A stretch of DNA of 64,000 nt, from the NCBI RefSeq assembly GCF_004115265.2, contig NC_046304.1, positions 14,066,292 through 14,130,291 of the forward strand. Reading direction: 5' to 3'. The stretch comes from Rhinolophus ferrumequinum (taxonomy: Eukaryota > Chordata > Mammalia > Chiroptera > Rhinolophidae). Under the pieces are notes generated by a model. That model searched no databases. It saw nothing but the letters and a program-made list of their open reading frames with translations, and had not been told where the DNA came from. Each line of letters starts with the position of its first letter. Positions within the stretch are counted from its first letter, which is position 1. Below, in pieces: positions 52,860 to 62,300 of the stretch. The position numbers and the translations under genes were made by a program.

Positions 52860-54149
52860 TTTCCCCAAAAGCTTTTTAATGAAATACAATACACCTCCAG
52901 AAAAGTGCACATATTGTAAACGTACAGATGGTGCATTTTCACAATCAGCGTACTAATGTCACCAACATGGGATTAAGAAACAGAACATCACCAGCATCCA
53001 GAAGCCCTCTCAAGCCAAGTTCAGCCGCAGTAGCTGCAGATGGCCACCACCCACGCTGGGCTTGGAGGTGCCTCAAGAGGCCAAGCCGAAAACTGAGGCT
53101 GGCTATGGCTAGTGCCAGGCTTCGGGCTGCTCAGCCAGAGGCACAGGACATGTTCAAGCCAGATGCTGCTTATTTGGGTTTTGTGAACCTTTCGGAGTTT
53201 TAGGAAAGTCCGCAGTATGATCCTAGATAGGCCATTTGTATGGAAAAGCCACTAGACGAGGCTCGGGTAGGCTCGAAAGTTGGGTGGGGCAGGATTTCCA
53301 GGAATCACCAGAGCTGGGTGAACAAAGGGTGTTAGCCAGGTTGTTAGAGACCCAGATATGGCAGCCGCCTGTGGCTGCACATACGGGAGGGAGGAGGGCT
53401 CATCAAAGAAACAATGGCTTCTGCAAGCTCTTCCATCTGGGAGAAAACTGCCCCTCCAGCCATCGCCCTGAAGCCAGATAACTCAGTTCCTCCCTGTCCC
53501 TGGCGACTTTCGATTTGCTTCCCCAGCGCTGGAACTCAGAGCAACTGAGTCCATCAGGGAGTAAGTACGTGAGTGGGCCTTTTAAGAGGAGCCCCTGGGA
53601 CTCTAGGAGACCTCCATCTCACTCAGCCACAATCTCCACTGGTTTTCAGAGACAGAAGTTATGAGGACTTCTTTCCCTGGCAATGGAACCCTGGGCGGGG
53701 GAGCCTGGTGTGGGGCTTGGACCCCTCATTCCTCAGTGGAAACCTCCGCAGTTGGGATATCTCTCCTGATTTTTATTTTTCTATTGTGTGCTCACCACCC
53801 AGAGTCAAAGGGTCCTTCAATAGATGATTGGATAAAGAAGATGTGGTATATATACACAATGGAATATTAATCCCTCCTGATTATTAATGGTCACATGTGG
53901 GTGTGGGACCAGCGCGTTCCATGTTTCTGTCCCTCCTACCAGTCTCAAGGTGGCTTCTTCTGTATGTCCATAGTTGTAGGGCTTCAGTTCAGCTAGACTT
54001 CAGGTGATTCTCAATGCCGGTTTTTCTGTAGTTTAGTTGTAATTTTGATGTGGTCGTGAGAGAAGGTAAGCATAGCGTTTACCTATTCCGCCGTCTTGAC
54101 CAAGCCTATTCCCGACTTGACGTTTAAAAGTTGTTGAGAAGGAACCAGT
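52860..54149. other. Intergenic stretch with L1-type fragments
   Basis: 52,890-53,010 ('ggtgcattttcacaatcagc', 'gaaacagaacatcaccagc') is an old repeat of uncertain class. 53,785-53,870 ('tagatgattggataaagaag', 'acacaatggaatattaat') is an L1 3' piece. 53,870-54,110 is unassigned. 53,020-53,780 shows no exon. Confidence 0.5.
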
Positions 54150-54480
54150 AGAGAAGACGTGAAGCTACAGGAAAGAAGGGGTCAGTAAGAGAGTGAGGTC
54201 CCTGGGGAAGCAGGAGGCAAGAGGTGGAAAGGTTTGGGCCAGAACCAGAGGCAGAGAGTAGCTTTTCCATTGCATCAGATGGGGAGGAGAGAGCGATGTG
54301 GAAGGTGGGTTTGTAGGAAGGGGTGGATATTGGGGGCTCCTTCCATCAGTCTTGATGTGTCCATGTGATCTAGGAGGAAGATGGTTCACTGAGAGTGCAA
54401 GTCGGAGGGTTTGGGGTTTGAGGCAGGGAAGAGGGAGAAGGTTTGAAGTGGTCATAATAGAGTGGTCAGCAGAGAGATGA
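54150..54480 (+). repeat. L2-type LINE remnant, sense
   Basis: 'ggcaagaggtggaaagg' and 'gtgtccatgtgatctagg' within a purine-rich run fit the long L2-type element by recall. Weak. Confidence 0.35.
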
Positions 54481-55161
54481 CTACAGAATGGATATGACTG
54501 AAGTCCATAACTTGTCCTGCAGCACTCTTTGGGGTCCTTGATGTGAATCACAGAGTGAAGGAACTTGGAAACATGGTTTCCAGGCTGCAGGTCCCCAAGA
54601 GGCCTGTGGCGCCACCTGCTGGACAAGAGCCACATGATGTGCCTTCACCACTAGTTGCTCCCCAGACAAACCCAGATCCTTGGCAGGGCCTCAGGCTGAC
54701 TCTTGACCCCAGCTAGAGACCAAACACCTCCTCACAGCAGAACCTACTCACATGCTGAGCCCTGATTCAAGCCACAATGTAACTGTAGTTCCAATTCAAG
54801 CTCTACTGTCCCTAGAGTAGAGTCCTGAACAGGCCAGGGGATCCAGGGGCTGCATCACTTAAGAAAGGGAACCAGCGGGCATCCTGGGTCTCAGGGTCTA
54901 TGGCTGTGGCCCAAGGGCTGTGTCCACCGAGCTATGTCCGCTGACAGAGTGCCCGGCCATGAGCCCCTACGGCCCTGTGTCCTAATGGGGCAGACTTATG
55001 CGCAGCCTCGCTGGCCCCATGACCTGCCTAGACCTGTTCTGGATTCCACGGCACCCTTCCCTAAGGCTGCCTCCACCTCCCTGGCTTGGGCAGGGCCTCC
55101 TGAGACTCAGCTGGGAAGGCTGGCAGGCAGGCAGGCGAGCTGAGGCGGGTACCGCGGGGCC
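54481..55161. other. GGT6 upstream flank
   Basis: Proximal promoter and 5' UTR must lie in the right part. No TATA box and no CpG island were seen; a TATA-less tissue-restricted promoter is plausible. Transcription start not placed. Confidence 0.5.
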
Positions 55162-55295
55162 ATGGAAGTCACAGCAGAGCCTGTGGTCTACCAAAAGCTG
55201 CTGCTCTGGGAGCCGAGCTTGGAGCCTGACGGGGAAGAGGAAGAGATATCAGAGCTACTCGTCCCCGACCCCTGGAAGTCCCAGGACTCCTATGG
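55162..55295 (+). CDS. GGT6: GGT6 coding exon 1
   Basis: Residues 1-44 plus two bases; acidic cytoplasmic tail with EPDGEEEEISELL. Donor GTGAGTC. Confidence 0.92.
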
Positions 55296-57648
55296 GTGAG
55301 TCAGGGAGTGGTCTGGGCACCTGGCAACTCGGGCCTACAGCTGGTAAGTCCCTCCCTCTGGGGTCCGTAAGGGGAGAGGGGGGTTGGGTCACACAACCCT
55401 GTGCTTGGCTCAGCTCCAGGAACTTTCTGGTTGAATAGGGGGAACCTGCAGCCCCAGATCTGGCCTGAGCCAGTCAACCCAAGGTCTGTGTCTGAAGGAA
55501 AATTTGTACCAAGCCAGCCCTGCCAGCTGCTCTGTCAAAGGTTCCCAGACCCCACCCCCTAGTTCAGGAGGCACCTGCTGAGCAGGTTGGGGCCTGGCCA
55601 CACCTGGCCGGGCCCTGCTCCTCAAGCCTGCCAAACCCCCGTCAGGCCTGCCTCCAGCCAGGTTCAACCCTGCCTCTCCAACCTTCTCTCCAGAGATCCC
55701 TCCCTAGCTGTCCTCAGTTTCCCCAATCTTCACGTCTCTGTCTAGGTTACACCATCTACCAAGAGGCCCTTCTCCTTGGCAAACTTATATTCCTCTTGCA
55801 AGCAAGTTCAGTCTTTCCGGAAACAGTCCCTGGGTTTTCTTGGAGCTCATGGGTGTCCTCCTACCCCAGCCCTGGCTCAAGATACCCCTCTCTGCAGGAA
55901 AGGTGGTGTTCGGCCTGGGATCTGGGCCCAGCTAGTTGCCACCCTGCTGCTGCTGGTTGTTGGCTTCTCCCTGGCCACATGGCAACTCCACACCAGGGGT
56001 AGCTCTACAGAAACCTTTGGCTCTGTTGCCCCTCGACCCAGTGGGCACTCCCACCGCCCCGGCGTATACCACCACGGTGCCATCATCAGCCCTGCAGGTC
56101 AGTGATGGGAGCAGCTCGGGAGAGGGGAGGGGCCAGGGTCACTGGACCCAGGCCCCTCCCCATGACAGTCCCTTCCTTGCTGCAGCCGCGTGCTCCCACC
56201 TGGGCCAAGAGCTGCTCGTTGCTGGGGGCAATGTCGTGGATGCCGGAATTGGAGCAGCTTTGTGTCTGGCAGTGGTGCATCCTCACGCCACCGGCCTAGG
56301 TCAGTGACCCACAACCCCAGACAGCGACTCCAACCCTGGGCCTCATTGGTGACCTGGAACCCAGGCATTCAGTGGGCCTGACCTCAAGGCTGTTTAGTGA
56401 GCATGACCTAGGACGTGGCCAGTATCCCCACTCTAGGCTGTGACCCTTGATCCCAGGTCTCTGTGGTCTTGACCCCAGGTGGGTCTCCAGAGTTAGTCAG
56501 TAACTTCTGACCCCAGGCTAAGTCAGTTGCCCTTTACCTGGGGCTACAGAGTGACCCTGACCCCAGTCAGTGCCCCTGACCCATGTGTGACCCCTTTGTC
56601 TCCCCCAGGTGCCATGTTCTGGGGCCTCTTCCACAATGGCTCCTCGGGCAATTCAACTGCCCTGACATCAGGCCCAGTCCAGACACTGGCCCCCGGCCTG
56701 GGGATGCCCTCGGCTCTGCCTACCCTGCGCTTGCTGCACACACACTTCGGCCGCCTGCCCTGGCCACGCCTGCTGGTGGGCCCCACCACCCTGGCTCAAG
56801 AGGGCTTCCTGGTAGACATGCCCCTGGCCAGGGCTCTGGCAGCCCAGGGCACAAAGGGTCTCTGTCCACTACTTTGCCACACTGACGGGACCCCCCTGAG
56901 CCTTGGGGCCCGAGCCACCAACCCAAAACTGGCAGACGTGCTACGCAGGGCAGCACTTGCCCCAACCCCCGACTTTGCCAACGATGCCCTATTGAGTCCG
57001 CTGGCCAGAGACCTGGGGCTGGATGGGTCCTCAGCTGAGCCCATGCCCACCTTGGAGCCAGCACTGCAGCTACCTCTGGCCCAGGGCATCCTGTTCACCA
57101 CCCCCAGCCCCTCAGCTGGCCCAGAACTGCAGGCACTGCTGGAGGCAGCCCTACAGTCTAGAGGGGCCCGCCCTGACCCCTGCCTACTACCCCAAAAAGC
57201 TACTGTGACCCCCATGAGCAGCGTCCTGGCCACCGTGGACAGCAGCGGCTCTGTGCTCCTTCTCACCTCCTCACTCAACAGCTCCTTTGGCTCTCGACAC
57301 CTGTCCCCAAGCACTGGGGTTCTACTCAGCAACCTGGTAGCTAAGTCTGCAATTAGTACCTGGTCCTGCCCCCTCATCCTTCGTACCAGCCTAGATGACA
57401 CAGAAGCCGACGTGTTGGGGCTGGTGGCTTCAGGGACCCCTGAAGTGGCCAGAGTCACAACTCGCGCCCTGCTCAGCCACCTGGCCGGGCTCCAAGCCCA
57501 GGCCCAGCACCAGCACCAAGCCCAGCAAGGACCAACAGAGAGCCCCAACCTGTGTGGCCAAGGGACCGTGCTCCAGGTGGCAGTCCATGCAGAGCATGCC
57601 CACGTCTCCAGTGTCCCCAATGGCTGCTGCCCCTTCCAGGGGTTCTGA
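55162..57648 (+). CDS. GGT6: Gamma-glutamyltransferase 6 (glutathione hydrolase 6), whole gene, 4 coding exons
   Basis: Joining 55162-55295, 55898-56097, 56186-56299 and 56609-57648 gives 1488 nt, 495 residues plus stop (recalled human form 493). All junctions are GT-AG and in phase. The protein has a short acidic cytoplasmic N-terminus (starts MEVTAEPVVYQKLLLWEPSL), a single membrane anchor at about residues 53-73, then a GGT-like ectodomain with GGNVVDAGIGAALCLAVVHP and NxS/T sites near 159-166 and 373. Family members cleave or transfer gamma-glutamyl groups from glutathione outside the cell. GGT6 is shorter and divergent: in an ungapped alignment the nucleophile threonine position is Ser353 with no following T-x-H motif, and the Gly-Gly oxyanion pair reads Ser424-Gly425. 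Activity is therefore doubtful. The start has a good Kozak context (gccATGG) and matches the family N-terminus. Confidence 0.95.
55898..56097 (+). CDS. GGT6: GGT6 coding exon 2
   Basis: Completes Gly45, then encodes KGGVRPG, the membrane anchor IWAQLVATLLLLVVGFSLAT and the stalk through YHHGAIISPA. Acceptor CTCTGCAG, donor GTCAGTG. Confidence 0.92.
56186..56299 (+). CDS. GGT6: GGT6 coding exon 3
   Basis: Encodes CSHLGQELLVAGGNVVDAGI and the helix to HATGL, the conserved N-terminal GGT-fold core. The intron before it is only 88 bases. Confidence 0.93.
   Translation, partial: PRAPTWAKSCSLLGAMSWMPELEQLCVWQWCILTPPA
56300..56608. other. GGT6 intron 3 with degenerate GACCCCAG repeats
   Basis: 309-base intron. 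Words like 'tgaccccag', 'cttgaccccag', 'ctgaccccag' recur about every 25-60 bases from 56,370 to 56,590, as in a decayed minisatellite. Confidence 0.6.
56609..57648 (+). CDS. GGT6: GGT6 coding exon 4 (terminal)
   Basis: Residues 150-495, from GAMFWGLFHNGSSGNSTALT to CCPFQGF and TGA. Most of the ectodomain in one exon. Frame is also open about 80 bases back into intron 3. Confidence 0.95.
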
Positions 57649-58015
57649 GGGGCAGGAGCAGAGCAGACCCAGCAGCGATGGAGTGCATAAAAAGTGTGCA
57701 CCAATCATGCGCTCACAGCTGGCTCAGGCACTCAAACTCTAGCCTGTTCAGCTACTTGAACTGGCTCTTCTCAGCTAAGGAAACTGAGGATAAGAAAAGA
57801 GTACCAGGGCCTGGGGTCAGCCCTGAGTTCAGATCCCGCTCTGGGAAGGAAAGGTAAGAGAAGGCCAAGGCCCTGCCTAGGCTCAGGACCCCGTGGGCAG
57901 GGCAAGCAGAGCCAGGGGTGCTGCTGGCCTCTCCGCCCTCTCCTTCAGGCCACCCTCTTCTGATCTCCTCCAACGAGGCTGGAAACAAAATAAAAAGCAA
58001 GTCTCCCAGACTCCA
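57649..58015 (+). terminator. GGT6: GGT6 3' UTR and poly(A) signal
   Basis: AATAAA at 57,989-57,994, 341 bases past the stop, within 'aaacaaaataaaaagcaag'. A GT/T-rich element follows ('ttcttggttcatttccc'). Cleavage expected near 58,010. Confidence 0.75.
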
Positions 58016-58404
58016 TGTTCCATTCCTGCTTCTTGGTTCATTTCCCATAAGTCTTTGAGGTGCCTGGTGTCAGGGCTTCCCCAATGGGCAGCACAGGAGA
58101 CCCTCACCCAGAGACAGAGCCTGGGCTGGTGTCTTTCAGCTCCCCCTGCTCTACTCACCTCCTGCCTCCTAGGGCACTACACCTCCAAGATAAACCTCTT
58201 AATCTCACTTTCTAAAGCAGACAGCAAAACCAGGAAGAGGCTGAGAGGGTGAGTAGGAGATGCCCCAGGGGCACAAAAGAGGCAAGAGCTGGGTGTATGG
58301 AATTTAAAGGCCAGGTTCAACGCTAACCTCCCCGAGGGCTAGGGTCTCTCTCACTACAACTGTCCAGGGACAGCTTCTCAAGTCCACGACGGGGGTGACC
58401 AGTA
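58016..58404. other. GGT6-MYBBP1A intergenic, left part
   Basis: No recognised element. About 1.1 kb separates the GGT6 poly(A) signal from the MYBBP1A start codon, both on the plus strand. Confidence 0.5.
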
Positions 58405-58547
58405 CTGTGTTTCCCCGAAAATAAGGCCTAACCGGAAAAGAGCCCTAGCATGATTTTTCAGGATGACATCCCCTGAACATAAGCCCTAATGCGTCTTTTG
58501 GAGCAAAATTTAATAGGAGACCCGGTCTTGTTTTCGGGGAAACACGG
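58405..58547. mobile_element. Tc1/mariner-type MITE, 143 bp
   Basis: CTGTGTTTCCCCGAAAATAAGG at the left, near-complement at the right, TA on both sides (58,403-04 and 58,548-49). Ends are the same family as the 258-bp element at 12,335, but the centre differs ('catgatttttcaggatgac') and it lacks the ATATT run. Confidence 0.85.
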
Positions 58548-58599
58548 TAGTACCTCACGCACACATTGTAAAAGGTATGTCTGATTTAAAAGAACTCTT

Positions 58600-58985
58600 G
58601 ATCCCACCACCTCCACCTCTCCCCCAGCAAAGAAAATTCTTCCTGAGCTCAGTAAATGGCACCACAATCTACCCATTTATTTTAGCTCCAAATCTGGCAT
58701 CCCTCTTTTTTTTCTCCCTCCACACCCATCACCTCCTACCAGCTCCAAACTAGCTGAAATTTTACTTGTTCTCCTATCACCTTAGTCCAACCCACCATTA
58801 TCTCTAACTGTTCTTCCTGCGTCTACCTTTGCACTCCTACATAAATTCATACCCCACACACAGCTGCAGAATAACCTTTTAAAAATTTAAATAGAATCAA
58901 GCCCAGCCCATCCATAAAACCTTCCAATAACCCCACCGCACTCAGAAAAAAGTCCTAATTCCTGAACTCCTGGAGTCAGGAAGAG
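58600..58985 (-). repeat. L2-type LINE remnant, antisense
   Basis: 'agctcagtaaatggcaccac', 'aatctacccatttatttt', 'ccaacccaccattatctc', 'ctcagaaaaaagtcctaatt' match the complement of the ancient L2-type element. It abuts the MYBBP1A CpG island. Confidence 0.6.
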
Positions 58986-59350
58986 CAGAAGGACCGGGTC
59001 GCCCCAGCCCCCCGCCAGCGCCTTCCCCCTCCCGGCTCCGCCCCGCCCCGGCTCCGCCCCCAGCCGACCCAACCCAGCGCACATGCGCCGCGATCTGACC
59101 CGGAAGAGGCTGTCTTCAGAGCCCACGTGTTCCAGAAACATGGCGCAGACGGAGAATCAGGACGACGCTGAGCCTATGTCTCCTGGAGAGGCGATGAAGA
59201 GCGGCGCCCGGCCCGCCGACCGTCAGGGCCTGCTGAAGCACAGCCGCGAGTTCTTGGACTTCTTCTGGGACATTGCGAAGCCGCAACAGGAGACGCGGCT
59301 TCAGGCCACGGAGAAGCTCCTGCAGTATCTGCGCACCAGACCAGAGGTAT
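58986..59350 (+). promoter_or_regulatory. MYBBP1A: CpG-rich promoter of MYBBP1A
   Basis: CpG-dense. GC boxes (CCGCCCC, three copies) at about 59,034-59,063, an ETS-type CCGGAAG at about 59,099-59,105 and an E-box CACGTG at 59,124-59,129, 11 bases before the start codon. No TATA. CACGTG near the start fits MYC-type control common in ribosome-biogenesis genes; this is inference. Confidence 0.7.
59140..59346 (+). CDS. MYBBP1A: MYBBP1A coding exon 1
   Basis: Residues 1-69, MAQTENQDDAEPMSPGEAMK to LLQYLRTRPE, phase 0. Donor GAG then GTATGG. Confidence 0.93.
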
Positions 59351-62300
59351 GGTGGCAGGGCCTGGGGCAGGGGGCTGTGTCCAGGTTCGCGATCACATGC
59401 CCCCAGTCCCAATTCCTGGGCCCACATCTGAGGTGGTGGTGGACCCCAGGAATTGGGACTGGGGGCATGTGGTCGCGAACCTGGATGCCCAGATGAGCGC
59501 GGGCCAAGAGTCGGGGGTGGGCTGGTGCAGTGCGATTCTTGTCACTGGTCGACCCGGGAATGCACGTGGTTCCGCAGGGATCCGAGATGAAGTACGCCCT
59601 GAAGCGCCTGATCACTGGGCTCGGGGTTGGACGAGAAACCGCCCGGCCCTGCTACAGTCTGGCCCTGGCCCAGGTGAGGTGGTGACTCCTGGAAGGTCCC
59701 AGCCACGCGGGTCAAAACGGTGGGGAGTGAGCAGGGCAGATGTCTCAGAGCAGGGAAGGAGTCAGTGGTCTGAGGGAGAAGTGTGATGGGGGGTAGTAGC
59801 ATCTGAGCTGATGGGAGGAGTTCCCACGTGGAGGAGGTGTATGAGCAAGCGAAGCCTGTCCATGGGGAAGCCCCTGCAGGTGGAGTAGGAGGTTGAGCAG
59901 TTTTCTTTTTGGATTGACATTTACTGAGGTAGTAAGCTTTGGAGTGGGTTTCCGTACCTCTGCCAGGTTCAGGGCTCTCTCCCCGGAAGGGGCACTTAGC
60001 TAATTATAGGCCACTTCTGAGGAACTTGGACAATCGGAAGGGCAGTAAAGATCAGTCGTTTAGGATCAGCCTGGGGGTGCCCAGGGCAGGCTGTGGGGAT
60101 ACAGTATCTGGGAATCTCAGTTGAACAATCGAGGAGCCAAAGGAGATACTTTTGCAGTCGGGGTAGGCATGGGGCAGGGAGGCAGGGAGGCTCCAGCTCC
60201 ACTCAGGCAGCATGTTCTATTATTAGCGCTGCTCAGAGGGGGTGAGCAGCTTCAGAGGCATCCTTAGGGTGGGAGCAGGGGCCCGAGGCCTCCGAGCAGA
60301 AGCTGCAGGGAGAAGTGGGAGGAGGTTGCAGTCTGTTGGCATGTGGCTGTGCCATTCCCCTGTGCCCCTCTTTCCCTCCTGCCACAACTGCTGACAGCTG
60401 TTACAGTCTTTCGAAGACATCCCCTTGTGCAGCATCCTGAAACAGATAGAAGAGAAACATGACCTACAGAAAATTAAGAAGGTGAGAGTTAGTGGCCTCA
60501 GGGAGGTCAGCAGACCCGGGATGGGGAATACGTGGGCCCTTCTCACTGGAATCCTTTTCTAGGCCATGATGAGACCCGCTCTCTTTGCAAACCTGTTTGG
60601 GGTGCTAGCCCTCTTTCAGTCGGGCAGGCTGGTGAAGGTAAGAGCTTTGGGGACACGAGGATGTGGACTGGCTTGGGAATGGTGGGGACCGTGGTATGTC
60701 CTCATACCCTCTCCCCCTTTGTGGGTACCAGGACTCAGAGGCACTGATGAAGTCGGTGAAGCTGCTGCAAGCCCTGGCCCAGTACTACAACCACTTGCAG
60801 GAGCAGCCCCAGAAGGCCCTGGTGGACATCCTCTCTGAGGTACGCACTTAACCAGCTGTGGGACCTCAGGTAGCGCTACTCATAGAAACATGGAGAAGTT
60901 CTCGTGAGTTAGCGCACGGAAACACTCTAGGGCAGCACAGAAACAAGTGTGTAACTTGACATTTTCTTAGTAACCGTGTTGAACTGGTAAAAAGAAATAA
61001 ATATAGTTTAGTAACATACTTAATCTCATACTTTTATATTTCAGTTATCTAAAATATAACTGAAAGCATTCTTTCAACATACAACCGGTATAAAAAGTTG
61101 TAGGAATGTTTTACACTGTTTTTTGTCACGTTAAGGCTCCCAAAGCCAGTACGTATTTTACAGTTACAGCCGATCTCCATTCGGGTGAGCACATGCTCAG
61201 TAGCCACATGTGGCCAATGGCTGCCGTATAGGACAGTGCAGCCCTAGAACAGTGCCGGGCACGTGGCAAGTATACTAACGTGTTTGCTATGTGTTTTGAG
61301 TAGAGCTGGCCCCTGAAGGGCCCCCACTGCCCTACTTGGGGAATGGAGGTAGGCTCGTACCTGGGACCCTTTACTACTGAGGAAAAGGCAGGGACAGCAA
61401 CAGCTGGGCCCCAGCTTTTTGCATAGCCCTGGCTGCAGAGCCAGGAAGACCTGAATTTGAACCCCAGCTCTCCACTTGGGGACCCTTGTATAAGAAATGG
61501 GTTAGTCCTAAAAAACCCAATAGAGGAGAACTAAAATGGCGGTCCCAGGCCAGTTAGCATCAGTGGGGTGCTTGTGAACAACCCAGCTTCCTGGGACTTG
61601 GGGATTTAAGGTTTTTAACAAATATCCTTCTCATGATTCTGATGCCTGGCAGGGTAGGTTGTGGCTATCCCACCTCAGACTGGCATTGTGCCAGGGGCCT
61701 CACGGGAGCCTGGCAGGTAGAACGGGGAGAGACAAAAAATGCTGTGAGAGAGCCACCGTCCCTCAACCTGTCCCCGCCTCAGGTCCCAGAGGCTATGTGG
61801 CAGGAGATCCTACCGAAGGTCCTCAAAGTCGACTTGAATTCAGTACTTGCCTCCCCTGAGCACCTGGAGCTCTTCCTCTTGGCCCATCAGAAGGTGCCCG
61901 CGAAGCTTGAGAAGCTGATGGGATCGGTCGACCTCTTCTCAGATGAGAATATCCCCAGGTGTGAGGGAGGTGGGTGGGTGGGCTCCCTGGGGCCGAGGGG
62001 CTGCATCTGGTCATCCATAGCTTTGTGGTATGGCTTGGGGGGTGTCCCTGCTTCCCTGGGTGCCCTGGCCCTTACCTGTTCAGTGGGTGCCCCCTGAGTC
62101 CCCTCCACCCTCTTCCAAAGACTGGTGATTGTGCTGAAGATGGCCGCTGCCTCTGTGAAGAAGGAGCGCAAGCTGCCCACTGTGGCTCTGGACCTGCTTC
62201 GCCTAGCACTTGAGGAGGACAAGTTCCCACGGTTCTGGAAGGAAGTTGTGGAACAAGGGCTACTACAGAAGCAGTTCTGGCCAGCCAGGTGCGTGCGGTG

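Noticed and set aside
56796-57704. 302-codon minus-strand open frame across GGT6 exon 4
   Set aside because: Shadow of the GGT6 coding exon; no independent evidence.
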